From Luminiphilus sp. (GTDB lineage: Bacteria > Pseudomonadota > Gammaproteobacteria > Pseudomonadales > Halieaceae): a stretch of DNA of 43,946 nt. Numbering within the stretch: the first letter of the stretch is position 1; the number at the start of each line of letters is the position of its first letter. A program made the position numbers and the translations under genes. Below the pieces are notes generated by a model that was not told the DNA's origin, searched no databases, and saw nothing but the letters and a program-made list of their open reading frames with translations. The stretch is taken from assembly GCA_029242325.1 (NCBI GenBank), contig JAQWUD010000005.1, positions 1 to 43,946 on the forward strand, read 5' to 3'. Shown here one piece after another: positions 20,614 to 30,928 of the stretch.

Positions 20614-21957
20614 TTACGCAGAAAGGTAGGTTTCCAGTTCAAAATCGGTGACGCGGCGTTCGAATTCCATGAGTTCCTGCTTTTTCACTTCGGTGAAGGC
20701 CGTTTGAAAGGGTGCGCTAAGATACTTCCGGATATTCTCAGAATCGGAAAATCTTTGAATGGCTGCTGCCATATTGCCGGGCAAGAAAGTGCCGGTCTCA
20801 TCCTCCGCCCAGGCATTGCCCGTAATCGGCGCAGGGGGTGCTGAACTGCGCCCCACCCCCAGCAAAATACCAGCGAGCAGTGCCGCTGTCGCGAGGTACG
20901 GATTGCTATCTGCTCCCGCTACCCGATGCTCAATTCGGGTCGCCAGGCTGGGGCTGGCGGGGATTCTCAACGCTGTGGTGCGGTTGTCATAACCCCAGTT
21001 GGGCTGAGTGGGTGCGTGATTCCCCGGCTGGAATCGCCGGTAGGCGTTGTAGCTGGGCGCGAAGATCAGTTGCGAGTCTGCCATCATGTCGATGCACCCT
21101 CCGACTGCCTGCAGCAACAGCGGGGATCCTTCGGTGGCCCCATTGTCGAAGAGATTGAGCCCAGCTTCGTTAAGCAAGCTACAGTGCATGTGCATGCCGT
21201 TCCCCGGCTGATTCTCCATGGGTTTCGGCATAAAGCTCGCCACAGCATCGAATCTCGCCGCCACCGCGCTGATACCTCTTTGCATGCGCACAATCTGGTC
21301 GCAGTAGGTGAGCGCGTCGTCGGCATAGGCAACATTGACCTCGTACTGCGCGGGCGCCGCTTCTTTCAATACCCCCTCATAGGGCAAGCCCTGAACCGCA
21401 AAAGTCTCTCTGAGTGCCTCGAGTAATTCAGCGTGCGCATCCAGTGCTCCCAAGCCATACAGATTGCCGCCTGTCAGGCTCTCGTCCGGCAGGATGTCGC
21501 GCAAGGGCTGTCCGTCAGCCGGGCGGCGAAACAGATTGAATTCGAGTTCGATGGCGACTCTGGCAAAATAGCCCTGTTCGGAGAGCGCGTTTACAACACC
21601 CGCCAGTACCTGGCGCGGATCGGAGAGCAACGGAGCCCCCTGATCGGTAAACATAGTCAGCACCACCTGCGCTTGATCAACTCCACGCGCACTGAGAGAG
21701 GGTGCCAACGAACCTGGCACCACGCGGCACCAGCCATCGATATCGCCATTGTCCAGCGCAATGCGCGGCACATCCCGACCCCATACATCCTGCGCCACCG
21801 CAGACTTGGGTAATTTAATGCCCTCTTCAAGTAGAAGGGATAACTTATCGACTGGTAGCCATTTGCCTCGCGCAGCCCCATTACAGTCAGTAATCAATGC
21901 CTCAACCATCTCGATGGATGGATATTCAGAAAGCAGCTTCTCGGCCTCGGGATGCAT
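20614..21957 (-). CDS. Glutamine synthetase family protein, PuuA-like
   Basis: An ATP-dependent amine ligase of the glutamine synthetase superfamily. The 447-residue protein resembles gamma-glutamylputrescine synthetase: N-terminal TDCNGAARGKWLP segment, Glu-rich metal site around ELEFNLF, NQPGNGMHMHCS for ATP and metal, and NRTTALRIP. It lacks the Tyr-adenylylation segment of GlnA. I use ATG 21957; a GTG at 22053 would add 32 residues that look unlike the family. No other putrescine-utilisation genes (puuB, puuC, puuD) are nearby, so the amine it ligates is open. Confidence 0.88.
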   Translation of the reverse strand: MHPEAEKLLSEYPSIEMVEALITDCNGAARGKWLPVDKLSLLLEEGIKLPKSAVAQDVWGRDVPRIALDNGDIDGWCRVVPGSLAPSLSARGVDQAQVVLTMFTDQGAPLLSDPRQVLAGVVNALSEQGYFARVAIELEFNLFRRPADGQPLRDILPDESLTGGNLYGLGALDAHAELLEALRETFAVQGLPYEGVLKEAAPAQYEVNVAYADDALTYCDQIVRMQRGISAVAARFDAVASFMPKPMENQPGNGMHMHCSLLNEAGLNLFDNGATEGSPLLLQAVGGCIDMMADSQLIFAPSYNAYRRFQPGNHAPTQPNWGYDNRTTALRIPASPSLATRIEHRVAGADSNPYLATAALLAGILLGVGRSSAPPAPITGNAWAEDETGTFLPGNMAAAIQRFSDSENIRKYLSAPFQTAFTEVKKQELMEFERRVTDFELETYLSA

Positions 21958-22144
21958 GGCGGGACTCTTTTTAATCGTGCCCAATGTTAACGCTGTCTCT
22001 AAAAACTCACCAGCTATGGATGACCCTACTCCGGGGTGGCACCGGTAAGCCACAGGTGTGCCAGCCTGCTATTGAAATCAGCGGTCAGTGGTCAGAGCAA
22101 TCGCCCTTGGTGAGCCATAGCGCGGGAAAAAATGGCGGCTGTTT

Positions 22145-23860
22145 TCAGGCCGTATTGAGTAGCTCGCGAATTTTATCCGTCGCGTTTTCAGGCACAACCA
22201 TCTCTGTTTCCCCGGTCCGGCGCACGGTGACCTCCAAATGACCCTCAGCAAGTGAACGATCACCAATAGTGACCCGCACCGGCATTCCCAATAACTCCAT
22301 CTCGGCAAATTTTACGCCCGGCCTTTCGGCCCGATCATCCATTAGCACAGACCATCCCGCCGACGTGCATGCTTCATAGAGCGCCTCGGTCGCCTCGCGC
22401 ACTGCCTCGGATTTGTCTATGCCCAGAGGAACGATCGCGACATCAAAGGGCGCCATTGCAGTCGGCCAGATGATTCCATTGCTATCGTGGTTTTGTTCGA
22501 TGGCGGCAGCAACAATCCGTGTAATGCCGATGCCATAGCACCCCATTACCATCGGCTGACTCCGACCCTGCTCGTCTAAAACGGTCGCAGTCATGGCCTC
22601 CGAATACTTGGTGCCCAATTGAAAAATATGCCCGACCTCGATACCGCGGCAAATCTCCAGCGTTCCTTGTCCGCAGGGGCTGGGATCACCGTTGACGATT
22701 TCACGAATGTCGGCGATCTCGCAGTGTGGCACATCCCTTTTCCAGTCAGCCCCCCGCAAGTGGTGTCCATCTTCGTTTGCGCCGCAGACAAAGTCGGGCA
22801 TCGCAGCTGCCGTCTGATCCACCACTATCCGCAGCGGAAGCCCAACGGGACCCAGCGAGCCGAAACCGGCGCCCAACCGCTCTTTCACCTCACCTGCTTG
22901 TGCCAGCATGAGTGGAGAAAGTATGCCGGGAAGCTTAGCGGCCTTAATAGCGTTGAGGCGGTGATCACCGCGCACGACCAGTGCCACCAATTCACCCTGA
23001 TCGTCTTTTGCCAGCAGGGTTTTGACTGATCGGTGCGCCGGGATACCAAGCTGCTCTGTCAGATCGTCGATCGTCGTCATATCCGGCGTGGCAAATTTTT
23101 CCAGAATCGGTTCCGTCTCCGGAAAATTCTCCTGCGGTCCGGGCAGTGCGGGTGCCAATTCCACATTCGCAGCATAGTCGCTGCCCGTAGAGAAGGCGAT
23201 TGCATCTTCACCTGACGCTGCCAACACGTGAAACTCATGCGACTGATTGCCACCTATCGCACCTGTATCGGCCTCAACCGCACGAAAATCCAAGCCTAGC
23301 CTGCGAAACACTGAGGTATAGGCCTCGTGCATTCGCCAATATGTTTTTTCCTGACAGGTCTGATCAATGTGGAAGGAGTACGCGTCTTTCATGATGAATT
23401 CTCTGGAGCGCATGACACCGAATCGAGGCCTGATCTCGTCTCTAAACTTGGTTTGAATCTGAAAGAGGTTGAGGGGTAGTTGCTTGTAACTTTTGACCTC
23501 GCTGCGGGCGATCTGGGTGATGACTTCTTCATGGGTAGGGCCAAGACAAAAGGGACGCTGGTGCCGATCCTCGAGTCGGCAGAGCTCCGGGCCATAAAGG
23601 TCCCAGCGGCCGGATTCCTCCCAGAGCTCTCCCGGTTGCACAACCGGCATCGACAGTTCTAGCGCGCCGGCGCGCTCCATCTCCTCTCTTACAATTTGCT
23701 CCACCTTTCTTAACACGCGCAAACCCAGGGGCATCCAATTGTAGATGCCGGCCGCGACGCGGCGAATCAAGCCCGCCCGCAACATTAACTGATGGCTGAT
23801 GACCTCCGCATCCGAGGGGGTTTCTTTGAGGGTTGAGAGTAAGAACTCACTGGCGCGCAT
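22145..23860 (-). CDS. proS: Prolyl-tRNA synthetase (bacterial type with editing domain)
   Basis: Class II aminoacyl-tRNA synthetase charging tRNA-Pro. The 571-residue size matches E. coli ProS (572). Motif 2 is in the [10 protein letters not shown] region, the YbaK-like editing insertion (about residues 215-390) contains the KTLLAK and RGDHRLN segments that remove misacylated alanine, and motif 3 and the anticodon-binding domain follow. The ATG at 23860 is chosen because GGAG lies six nt upstream and the product starts MRASEFLL as in other ProS; in-frame codons further upstream are not needed. It is divergent from the HU-type gene. Confidence 0.97.
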   Translation of the reverse strand: MRASEFLLSTLKETPSDAEVISHQLMLRAGLIRRVAAGIYNWMPLGLRVLRKVEQIVREEMERAGALELSMPVVQPGELWEESGRWDLYGPELCRLEDRHQRPFCLGPTHEEVITQIARSEVKSYKQLPLNLFQIQTKFRDEIRPRFGVMRSREFIMKDAYSFHIDQTCQEKTYWRMHEAYTSVFRRLGLDFRAVEADTGAIGGNQSHEFHVLAASGEDAIAFSTGSDYAANVELAPALPGPQENFPETEPILEKFATPDMTTIDDLTEQLGIPAHRSVKTLLAKDDQGELVALVVRGDHRLNAIKAAKLPGILSPLMLAQAGEVKERLGAGFGSLGPVGLPLRIVVDQTAAAMPDFVCGANEDGHHLRGADWKRDVPHCEIADIREIVNGDPSPCGQGTLEICRGIEVGHIFQLGTKYSEAMTATVLDEQGRSQPMVMGCYGIGITRIVAAAIEQNHDSNGIIWPTAMAPFDVAIVPLGIDKSEAVREATEALYEACTSAGWSVLMDDRAERPGVKFAEMELLGMPVRVTIGDRSLAEGHLEVTVRRTGETEMVVPENATDKIRELLNTA

Positions 23861-24082
23861 AATGGACTCCGTCGATATGTGCTCTATTCTAATGTCGCCC
23901 AGTGCGGTGCGTATAGCGGCGTGGTCGGTCAAGCTTGGAGGGGGTTTGTTAAAAATTTTCCCGCATACGGCAAAAATGGACCAGTTGAGGGTTGTGCCGA
24001 ATCGGTGTCTGGTGTTGAATCTCGACGACTGTGCAATGTCGCTGGTCAGCGTTTAAACAACCATTTAAGAGGAATGAACTCA

Positions 24083-24436
24083 ATGGCGAAAAAAGCTAAC
24101 CCCAAGGCCCCGGCAAAGATGAAGGCCGTGAAGGAAAAAATGACCAAGTCGCAAATGATCGTGGCATTGGCGGACGACAGTGGTCTGTCCAAAAAAGAGG
24201 TGACTTCTGTAATGGGCTCCTTGGAGCGTCTGATCGAGGCCAGCATTGGCAAACGCGCTGCCGGTGAATTTACTCTGCCAGGCCTGATGAAAATCACGAC
24301 AGTTCGCAAGCCTGCCGTCAAGGCACGGAAAGGGATCAATCCGTTTACGGGTGAGGAGACAATGTTCAAGGCCAAGCCAGCCAGCACGGCGGTGAAGGTA
24401 CGCCCTCTGAAGAAAATGAAAGAGTTCGCCAACTGA
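24083..24436 (+). CDS. HU-family DNA-binding protein with basic N-terminal tail
   Basis: A 117-residue histone-like protein. Residues about 28-117 form the HU/IHF fold, recognised by TKSQMIVALAD, the GEFTLPGLMKI strand (usually GFGTF in HU) and INPFTGE, which corresponds to the arm with the DNA-intercalating Pro. The first 25 residues are rich in Lys, Ala and Pro, giving a basic tail absent from classical HU (90 residues). The ATG at 24083 has AGAGGA nine nt upstream; the ATG at 24074 is too close to it. A strong terminator follows, so the gene is a single unit. Confidence 0.92.
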   Translation: MAKKANPKAPAKMKAVKEKMTKSQMIVALADDSGLSKKEVTSVMGSLERLIEASIGKRAAGEFTLPGLMKITTVRKPAVKARKGINPFTGEETMFKAKPASTAVKVRPLKKMKEFAN

Positions 24437-24446
24437 GTGAATTTAC

Positions 24447-24479
24447 AAGAGGCCTCCGCAAAGGAGGCCTCTTTGCTTT
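24447..24479 (+). terminator. Rho-independent terminator of the HU-type gene
   Basis: Perfect 11-bp stem (24447-24457 with 24463-24473), 5-nt loop, followed by a T-rich stretch interrupted by GC. It starts ten bases after the stop codon. Confidence 0.88.
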
Positions 24480-24526
24480 AGCCCCGGCTGCGAGCTAAAT
24501 CCTGGCATCCTTTCACTGGTTCGGCG

Positions 24527-24554
24527 TTTACGGTACGCTCCGCGCCCTTATAAA
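24527..24554 (+). promoter_or_regulatory. Candidate sigma70 promoter of the fmdB-aspS operon
   Basis: TTTACG (24527-24532) and TATAAA (24549-24554) with 16 nt between; the -10 matches five of six positions and the -35 four. It lies after the upstream terminator and 65 nt before the first gene. Confidence 0.45.
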
Positions 24555-24619
24555 CAATCAGCAAGACCTTATCTGTGTGCCTGAGTTAAGGCTGGCGCTG
24601 TATGTGAGGAGGGTTCACT

Positions 24620-24955
24620 ATGCCTATTTATGAATATTGTTGTCAGGAGTGCGGTCACCGTCTGGAAGCTATTCAGCGCCTAGCAGATGCCCCTCTTACT
24701 GATTGCCCTGAGTGTGGTCATCCCAGTCTTAAGAAGCAGGTCAGCGCACCCACATTCAGGCTGTCTGGCGGGGGCTGGTACGAGACGGATTTTAAGACCG
24801 GCGATAAGAAGAATCTTGCAGGTGAGCGTGGTGACAAGCCCCCTTCAGACGCCGCTGGCAAAGACGCTGCTAAAGCCGGTGCTGGGGACACAACAGCGAA
24901 ATCATCTGAAAAGCCCGCCAAGGCGGCTAAGAGTGAGAACACGGCCAACAGTTAA
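24620..24955 (+). CDS. FmdB-type zinc-ribbon protein
   Basis: A 111-residue member of the FmdB putative regulatory family. Residues 1-45 form a zinc ribbon with Cys pairs CQEC and CPEC, and MPIYEYCC is the usual N-terminus. From about residue 60 it becomes a Lys/Ala/Asp/Ser-rich disordered tail. The ATG has GGAGG upstream at 24607-24612. These small proteins commonly precede aspS in gammaproteobacteria; no function is established. It ends 29 bases before aspS. Confidence 0.9.
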   Translation: MPIYEYCCQECGHRLEAIQRLADAPLTDCPECGHPSLKKQVSAPTFRLSGGGWYETDFKTGDKKNLAGERGDKPPSDAAGKDAAKAGAGDTTAKSSEKPAKAAKSENTANS

Positions 24956-24984
24956 AGGTCGTCATGGAAGGAATGGAGACAACT

Positions 24985-26763
24985 ATGCGGACCCACTACT
25001 GTGGACTGGTCGACGACAACCTGATCGACGCAACCGTCACGCTGTGTGGCTGGGTGGATCGACGAAGGGATCACGGCGGTGTGATTTTCCTCGATATGCG
25101 GGATCGCGAGGGTGTTGTTCAAGTTGTTTTCGATCCGGATACCGAGGAGCACTTTGAACGCGCAGACAGCGTGCGCAGCGAATACGTGCTGCGTATTACC
25201 GGGCGGGTGCGTGCCCGTTCGCCTGAGACCGTAAACCCCAATATGGCCTCGGGAGGCATCGAGGTGCTGGGTAAAACACTGGAGATACTGAATGCGGCCC
25301 TGACACCGCCTTTTCCGCTGGATGCGCATCACTCGGTAGGTGAAGACGTGCGATTACGTTATCGGTATATGGACTTACGTCGGCCGGAAATGCAACAAAA
25401 CCTGATTGCCAGAGCAAAAATTACCTCCAGTATCCGCCGTTACCTCGATGCTGAGGGGTTTCTCGATATCGAAACACCGGTGCTTACGCGTGCCACTCCT
25501 GAAGGTGCGCGCGACTATTTGGTGCCTAGTCGCACGCAGCCCGGCGCCTTTTTTGCCTTACCGCAGTCGCCGCAACTATTTAAACAGTTATTGATGGTGT
25601 CTGGGTTTGATCGTTATTACCAGATTGCGCGATGCTTTCGCGATGAGGATTTGCGGGCGGACCGCCAACCTGAATTTACTCAGATCGATATCGAGACCTC
25701 CTTTCTTGACGCCGAGTCGGTAATGTCGATTACAGAATTGATGGTGCGAGCGTTGTTCCGCGAGCAACTGGATGTGGAGTTGGGTGACTTTCCCCAGATG
25801 ACGTGGGCCGATGCCATGGAACGCTATGGATCCGACAAGCCGGATCTTAGGATTTCCTGGGAATTGGTCACGATTGACGACTTGATGCTGGATGTCGACT
25901 TTAAAGTATTCAGCGGACCCGCTAATGATCCCGATAGCCGCGTTGCCGCGTTAAAAGTGCCGGGCGGGGCTACGCTCTCTCGCAAAGAGATCGACGATTA
26001 CACTCGCTATGTGGGCGTCTACGGTGCCAAGGGGTTGGCTTGGATAAAAGTCAATGAGCGCGCTTCGGGTATCGAGGGTCTGCAATCGCCGATTATCAAG
26101 TTCATGCCTGATGAGACGGTCATGGCGATGCTCGACCGCCTGCAAGCCGCGGACGGTGACATTATCTTTTTCGGCGCTGACAAGCGTGCCGTCGTGAACG
26201 AATCCCTTGGTGCCTTGCGCCTCAAAGTGGCGACAGATATCGATCAAGTTCAAATGCAATGGGCGCCGCTGTGGGTCATCGACTTTCCCATGTTCGAGCG
26301 TGGCGATAAGGGCGGATTGACGGCGCTGCATCACCCGTTCACCGCTCCCGCTTGCTCTGTCGACGTCCTACGAGATGACCCGGAAGCGGCGCTTTCACAA
26401 GCTTATGACATGGTACTCAATGGCAGTGAAATCGGTGGCGGGTCTGTTCGTATTCACGATCAGCACATGCAACAGACTGTTTTCGACTTGCTCGGTATCG
26501 ATGCGGCGGAAGCAGAAGCGAAGTTCGGGTTTTTACTCAGTGCCTTGCGGCACGGTGCTCCACCTCACGCCGGGCTCGCCTTTGGTCTGGACCGCTTGGT
26601 CATGCTGATGGTTGGCGGACAGTCGATTCGGGATGTGATTGCATTTCCGAAAACCCAGAGCGCGCAATGTGTGATGACGGAGGCCCCCGGGCTGGTGTCA
26701 GACCAGCAGTTAAGAGAGCTTTCTCTGCGTCCAAAACGGAACGAGCCCAAAGCAGAGGGTTGA
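24985..26763 (+). CDS. aspS: Aspartyl-tRNA synthetase
   Basis: Class IIb synthetase charging tRNA-Asp, 592 residues versus 590 in E. coli. The OB-fold anticodon domain is at the N-terminus ([13 protein letters not shown]), motif 2 around [13 protein letters not shown], the bacterial GAD insertion in the middle, and motif 3 in [12 protein letters not shown] take the ATG at 24985 with GGAG six nt upstream; the product starts MRTHYCG, as in other AspRS. The ATG at 24964 would add seven residues. Whether it is discriminating or also charges tRNA-Asn was not determined. Confidence 0.97.
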   Translation: MRTHYCGLVDDNLIDATVTLCGWVDRRRDHGGVIFLDMRDREGVVQVVFDPDTEEHFERADSVRSEYVLRITGRVRARSPETVNPNMASGGIEVLGKTLEILNAALTPPFPLDAHHSVGEDVRLRYRYMDLRRPEMQQNLIARAKITSSIRRYLDAEGFLDIETPVLTRATPEGARDYLVPSRTQPGAFFALPQSPQLFKQLLMVSGFDRYYQIARCFRDEDLRADRQPEFTQIDIETSFLDAESVMSITELMVRALFREQLDVELGDFPQMTWADAMERYGSDKPDLRISWELVTIDDLMLDVDFKVFSGPANDPDSRVAALKVPGGATLSRKEIDDYTRYVGVYGAKGLAWIKVNERASGIEGLQSPIIKFMPDETVMAMLDRLQAADGDIIFFGADKRAVVNESLGALRLKVATDIDQVQMQWAPLWVIDFPMFERGDKGGLTALHHPFTAPACSVDVLRDDPEAALSQAYDMVLNGSEIGGGSVRIHDQHMQQTVFDLLGIDAAEAEAKFGFLLSALRHGAPPHAGLAFGLDRLVMLMVGGQSIRDVIAFPKTQSAQCVMTEAPGLVSDQQLRELSLRPKRNEPKAEG

Positions 26764-26772
26764 GGCAAGGCT

Positions 26773-27516
26773 ATGGCTGGTCATAGTAAGTGGGCGAATA
26801 TCAAGCACCGAAAGGCAGCTCAGGACGCTAAGCGTGGCAAGTTGTTTACCAAGCTGATCAGAGAGTTGGTTGTTGCAGCAAAGGCGGGCGGGCCTGTCGC
26901 GGAGGATAATCCCCGGCTGAGGGCCGCTGTGGACAAGGCCCTTGGCGCCAATATGAAGCGCGATACGATTGATAACGCCATCGCGCGCGGGGCAGGCACA
27001 GGTGAAGCGGACAACATGGAAGAGCTCACCTACGAGGGTTACGGCCCGGGTGGCGTGGCGGTGCTGGTTGAGGTGATGACCGATAATCGAAATCGCACTG
27101 TGGCGGAAGTCCGGCACGCGTTTACCAAGCGCGGCGGCAATCTTGGAACTGACGGTTCTGTGGCCTATCTGTTTGCGCGCACGGGATTGATTCAATTTGC
27201 GCCGGGGGCAGATGAGGACGAGATTCTGGAAGCCGCCCTAGACGCTGGTGCAGACGACGTCGCGACCGCAGAGGATGGAAGTATCGACGTGTTAACGCAT
27301 TGGGAGCGCGTTACCGAGGTGCGCGACGCACTGGTTGGGGCTGGTCTTGACCCCGCTCAAATCGAGGTCACCATGCTGCCAAGCACCGAGGTGATTGTTG
27401 ATGCCGATACAGCCGCCAGCATTATCGGTTTGATTGATATGTTGGAAGACCTGGATGACGTTCAAAACGTCTACTCCAACGCCGATATTTCTGAGGAGAT
27501 CCTCTCGGCGTTATAA
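26773..27516 (+). CDS. yebC: YebC/TACO1-family translation or transcription factor
   Basis: A 247-residue YebC/PmpR family protein. The N-terminal [15 protein letters not shown] segment and the [12 protein letters not shown] segment are diagnostic. Family members have been described both as DNA-binding regulators and, more recently, as factors that help ribosomes through proline-rich stretches. It lies nine bases after aspS and before ruvCAB, the same order as in Pseudomonas and E. coli relatives. Confidence 0.95.
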   Translation: MAGHSKWANIKHRKAAQDAKRGKLFTKLIRELVVAAKAGGPVAEDNPRLRAAVDKALGANMKRDTIDNAIARGAGTGEADNMEELTYEGYGPGGVAVLVEVMTDNRNRTVAEVRHAFTKRGGNLGTDGSVAYLFARTGLIQFAPGADEDEILEAALDAGADDVATAEDGSIDVLTHWERVTEVRDALVGAGLDPAQIEVTMLPSTEVIVDADTAASIIGLIDMLEDLDDVQNVYSNADISEEILSAL

Positions 27517-27572
27517 GTGACCTTTTCGTTGCAATCGATCACACTAGCGTCGGGTTTTGGCTGGTTCGAAGC

Positions 27573-28091
27573 ATGACAGTGATCCTTGGAATCGACCCCG
27601 GTTCACGAAAAACGGGTTTTGGCGTGATCCGTTTGGACAGCAGCCGGCCGAGCTATGTCTCCAGCGGCACCATCCGCTTGCCTGTGAAAGAGGATCTGGG
27701 TCTGCGGTTGAAAGTGCTGTTCGAGTCCTTGTCCGAAATTATTGATACCTACCAACCTACCAACGCGGCAATAGAGCGCGTTTTTGTCGCAAAAAGCGCT
27801 GATTCGGCACTCAAGTTGGGGCATGCCCGGGGAGTGGCGATGGTGGCTTGCGTGATGCAGGATGTCATCGTGCACGAGTATGCGGCACGGCAGATTAAGC
27901 AGTCTGTGGTTGGCACTGGGGCCGCGAATAAAAAGCAGGTTCAGCACATGGTTACAGCCCTGCTCGGGTTGTCCGCTGAGCCCCCGGAGGATGCGGCGGA
28001 TGGCCTTGCCGCAGCGCTGTGCCATGGCCACGCGTCGGGCCTCGCCGTCTCATTGGCTTCGAATGGCTTCAGGGGTGGTCGTTTGAGGTAA
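27573..28091 (+). CDS. ruvC: Holliday junction resolvase RuvC
   Basis: Endonuclease that cuts Holliday junctions symmetrically. The 172-residue protein has the RNase H-like fold with all four acidic residues: Asp8 (in GIDPGSRKTG), Glu68 (in AAIERVF), Asp140 and Asp143 (in PEDAADGLA). Start is ATG at 27573, without a strong ribosome binding site. ruvA follows after nine bases. Confidence 0.97.
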   Translation: MTVILGIDPGSRKTGFGVIRLDSSRPSYVSSGTIRLPVKEDLGLRLKVLFESLSEIIDTYQPTNAAIERVFVAKSADSALKLGHARGVAMVACVMQDVIVHEYAARQIKQSVVGTGAANKKQVQHMVTALLGLSAEPPEDAADGLAAALCHGHASGLAVSLASNGFRGGRLR

Positions 28092-28100
28092 AGTGGCGCC

Positions 28101-28727
28101 ATGATTGGACAAATACGTGGCAGATTATTGGCTCGGCAAGTGCCGGATATACTTGTAGAAGTGGGCGGTATTGGGTACGAAATTCAAGTGCCCATGACGA
28201 CCGCCTATCAGCTTCCAGAGCTGGGTCAGGAGGTAACGCTGCTGACTCATTTCGTGGTCAGAGACGACGCGCAGCAACTTTTTGGCTTTCTCGAAGCCGC
28301 TGATCGTCGCCTGTTTCGTGAGCTTATTAAAGTCAGCGGTGTCGGTCCGCGATTGGCATTGACGCTGCTATCTGGCATGGACGCAGCCGATTTTGCTCGT
28401 TGTCTGCAGCGCGATGATATTGCCGCACTGGTGGCCCTGCCGGGCGTCGGGCGGAAGACGGCAGAGCGTTTGCTCGTGGAGATGAGAGATAAAGCCGGGG
28501 GCTGGCTCGAGGAGCTATCCCCTGATACGGGTGTCCCCGCAGATCCCCGAGTAGAGAAGCTCGGTGATAATGACCAGAGAGCGGAAGCGGAACAGGCGCT
28601 GGTATCCCTCGGATACAAGTTGACGGAGGCTGCTCGTTTGATCGCCAGTGTTGATGCGCCAGAGGGATCCACCAGTGAGGAATTGATTCGCCTTGCCCTG
28701 CGATACGCGGGTGGAGGCAAGGGATGA
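28101..28727 (+). CDS. ruvA: Holliday junction helicase subunit RuvA
   Basis: Tetrameric subunit that holds the Holliday junction open and loads RuvB. The 208 residues comprise an OB-fold (about 1-63), two helix-hairpin-helix motifs ([11 protein letters not shown] and [13 protein letters not shown]) and a C-terminal RuvB-binding domain after a flexible linker rich in Asp and Pro. It lies nine bases after ruvC and 22 bases before ruvB. Confidence 0.97.
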   Translation: MIGQIRGRLLARQVPDILVEVGGIGYEIQVPMTTAYQLPELGQEVTLLTHFVVRDDAQQLFGFLEAADRRLFRELIKVSGVGPRLALTLLSGMDAADFARCLQRDDIAALVALPGVGRKTAERLLVEMRDKAGGWLEELSPDTGVPADPRVEKLGDNDQRAEAEQALVSLGYKLTEAARLIASVDAPEGSTSEELIRLALRYAGGGKG

Positions 28728-28749
28728 GCCGGCTGAGAGGGGGCGGGGT

Positions 28750-29802
28750 ATGGTAATCGAAACTGACCGCTTGGTCGCCGCTGACCACTCGGATAATCGG
28801 GATGATCCTGTCGACCGCGCTATTCGACCGCGACGGCTGAAGGAGTACATCGGGCAGCAGGCCGTTCGTGAGCAGATGGAAATTTTTCTCTCAGCCGCGC
28901 GCGGCCGCAGCGAACCACTGGACCATACCCTAATTTTTGGCCCCCCAGGTCTGGGGAAGACTACTCTGGCGAGCATCATTGCCGAAGAAATGGGTGTCCA
29001 GCTGAAAACGACCAGCGGTCCGATACTGGAGAAAGCCGGTGATATTGCTGCGTTGATGACCAACCTCGAGCCGGGTGATGTGCTGTTCATCGATGAAATT
29101 CATCGATTGAGCCCTTATGTTGAGGAAATACTGTATCCCGCGATGGAGGACTATCAGCTTGATATCATGATCGGGGAGGGGCCTGCTGCACGGTCAATCA
29201 AGTTGGATTTGCCACCCTTTACGCTGGTGGGTGCCACGACGCGAGCAGGGTTGCTGACATCGCCGCTACGAGATCGCTTCGGTATCGTACAGCGACTGGA
29301 ATTTTATACTGCAGACGAGCTATCTGAGATTGTTACGCGCTCTGCCTTGATTCTGGAAATACCTGCGGACGACAAGGGAGCCTCCGCCATCGCGCGCCGT
29401 TCCCGCGGGACGCCGCGAATTGCCAACCGCTTGCTGCGCCGCACCAGAGATTACGCTGAAGTGAAAGCTGACGGCCGTGTGACGGGCGACGTGGCAGAAG
29501 CGGCGCTGGATATGCTCAGCGTCGATGCGCAGGGTTTCGACCACCTGGACAGGCGACTGATGCTCACGATGATTGAGAAGTTTGATGGTGGCCCAGTCGG
29601 TGTCGATAGTCTGGCTGCGGCTTTATCAGAGGAGCGGGGCACAATTGAAGACGTTTTAGAGCCTTTTCTGATTCAGCAAGGCTTTATCTTGAGAACACCA
29701 CGTGGTCGCATTGCGACACGTCATGCCTACGCCCATTTCGGTATCCCTTTTCAGGGGTCTGGAGCGGAAACACTTAGCCTAGATCTGGATGAATCGGGGT
29801 GA
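28750..29802 (+). CDS. ruvB: Holliday junction branch-migration motor RuvB
   Basis: AAA+ ATPase that drives branch migration with RuvA. The 350-residue protein has Walker A GPPGLGKT at 64-71, Walker B IDEIHRL, the sensor segment GATTRAG, the arginine-finger region PLRDRFG and a C-terminal winged helix. I start at the ATG at 28750 behind a G-rich ribosome binding site; the reading frame is open upstream into ruvA but that extension is not part of known RuvB. The stop overlaps ybgC as GTGA. Confidence 0.97.
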   Translation: MVIETDRLVAADHSDNRDDPVDRAIRPRRLKEYIGQQAVREQMEIFLSAARGRSEPLDHTLIFGPPGLGKTTLASIIAEEMGVQLKTTSGPILEKAGDIAALMTNLEPGDVLFIDEIHRLSPYVEEILYPAMEDYQLDIMIGEGPAARSIKLDLPPFTLVGATTRAGLLTSPLRDRFGIVQRLEFYTADELSEIVTRSALILEIPADDKGASAIARRSRGTPRIANRLLRRTRDYAEVKADGRVTGDVAEAALDMLSVDAQGFDHLDRRLMLTMIEKFDGGPVGVDSLAAALSEERGTIEDVLEPFLIQQGFILRTPRGRIATRHAYAHFGIPFQGSGAETLSLDLDESG

Positions 29803-30221
29803 CAGTGGAATTTTCCACTCAGATTAGGGTCTATATTGAGGATACCGACGCGGGCGGAATTGTGTATTACGTCAATTACCTGAAATATCTTGAGCGAGCG
29901 AGGACAGAGTTTATGCGTTCCCTCGGTATAGAGCGCGCGGCGCTCTCGGATCAAGGTTGGATGTTCGTAGTGTCAAACCTGTCGCTGCAATACAGGCATC
30001 CCGCTCGACTCGATGATTGTCTCGAGGCGACAGTCAGGACAGCAGGCGTAGGGGGGGCAACAATTGACTTCATTCAGACGGTTCGTCTGGACCACACTAC
30101 GTTGGTGGAAGGACAGGTGCAGATCGCGTGTGTGGACCGACACTCCGGGCGTCCACGCAGGCTGAACATGTCGATCAGGAACCCGTTGACGTCGCTGCTG
30201 CGAGAAGGAGAGATCGTATGA
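29799..30221 (+). CDS. ybgC: Tol-Pal system acyl-CoA thioesterase, hotdog fold
   Basis: A 140-residue 4-hydroxybenzoyl-CoA thioesterase-type protein that heads the tol-pal operon. The EDTDAGG motif gives Asp17. Compared with the studied Helicobacter pylori enzyme, where Tyr7, Asp11 and His18 matter, the Asp is kept but the Tyr position is Ile13 and the His position is Tyr24. Activity therefore cannot be assumed, though such variants may be normal in this lineage. Start GTG overlaps the ruvB stop (GTGA); the end overlaps tolQ (ATGA). Confidence 0.93.
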   Translation: MTVEFSTQIRVYIEDTDAGGIVYYVNYLKYLERARTEFMRSLGIERAALSDQGWMFVVSNLSLQYRHPARLDDCLEATVRTAGVGGATIDFIQTVRLDHTTLVEGQVQIACVDRHSGRPRRLNMSIRNPLTSLLREGEIV

Positions 30222-30928
30222 CACAAGAGTTGGGCTTGGTAGAGCTTGTCCTTGGTGCCAGTGCGCTGGTGCAAGCTGTCATGCTGATACTTTTGTTGGC
30301 ATCTGCGTCTTCCTGGTTCGTGATCATACAGCGCGTCATGCTGATGCGGCGTACTGATGATGAAATGCTTTCTTTTGAGGAGCGATTCTGGTCTGGCATC
30401 GACTTGGCCCAGCTGTATCGCGAGGGTAATCAAGCTGTTGCAGATGGCCAGCTGCCCACCGGTGTGGAAAGTTTATTTAGAGCGGGTTTTAAAGAATTTT
30501 CCAGACTTTCTCAGCAGGCTGATATTGATGCCGACGCAATTCTGGAAGGGTCTCGTCGAGCGATGCGAGTCGCGCTTATGCGCGAAAGCGATCGCATCGA
30601 GCAGCACTTGCCCTTTTTGGCTTCGGTGGGTTCTACGAGCCCGTATATCGGGTTGTTGGGCACGGTTTGGGGCATCATGCATTCCTTCCGTGGCCTTGCC
30701 AACGCGACGCAAGCAACGTTAGCGACAGTGGCGCCGGGCATATCTGAGGCCTTGATCGCAACTGCGATGGGCCTGTTTGCAGCCATACCAGCGGTGCTGG
30801 CATATAACCGGCTGGCAGCGAAAAGTGACGGCTTACTCAATCGATACGAAACGTTTGTGGATGAGTTTTCAGGCATATTGCAGCGTCAGACTTATGCCCT
30901 GAAGGCGCATCAAGCCAAGAGATCTTGA
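30218..30928 (+). CDS. tolQ: Tol-Pal system proton-channel subunit TolQ
   Basis: Inner-membrane subunit of the TolQR motor, homologous to ExbB and MotA. The 236-residue protein has one N-terminal membrane helix (about 15-38) and two more after a long cytoplasmic loop, in the GSTSPYIGLLGTVWG and the ALIATAMGLFAAIPAVLAYN regions, which line the proton path. The ATG at 30218 has AGAAGGAG upstream and overlaps the ybgC stop. It overlaps tolR by one base. Confidence 0.96.
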   Translation: MTQELGLVELVLGASALVQAVMLILLLASASSWFVIIQRVMLMRRTDDEMLSFEERFWSGIDLAQLYREGNQAVADGQLPTGVESLFRAGFKEFSRLSQQADIDADAILEGSRRAMRVALMRESDRIEQHLPFLASVGSTSPYIGLLGTVWGIMHSFRGLANATQATLATVAPGISEALIATAMGLFAAIPAVLAYNRLAAKSDGLLNRYETFVDEFSGILQRQTYALKAHQAKRS

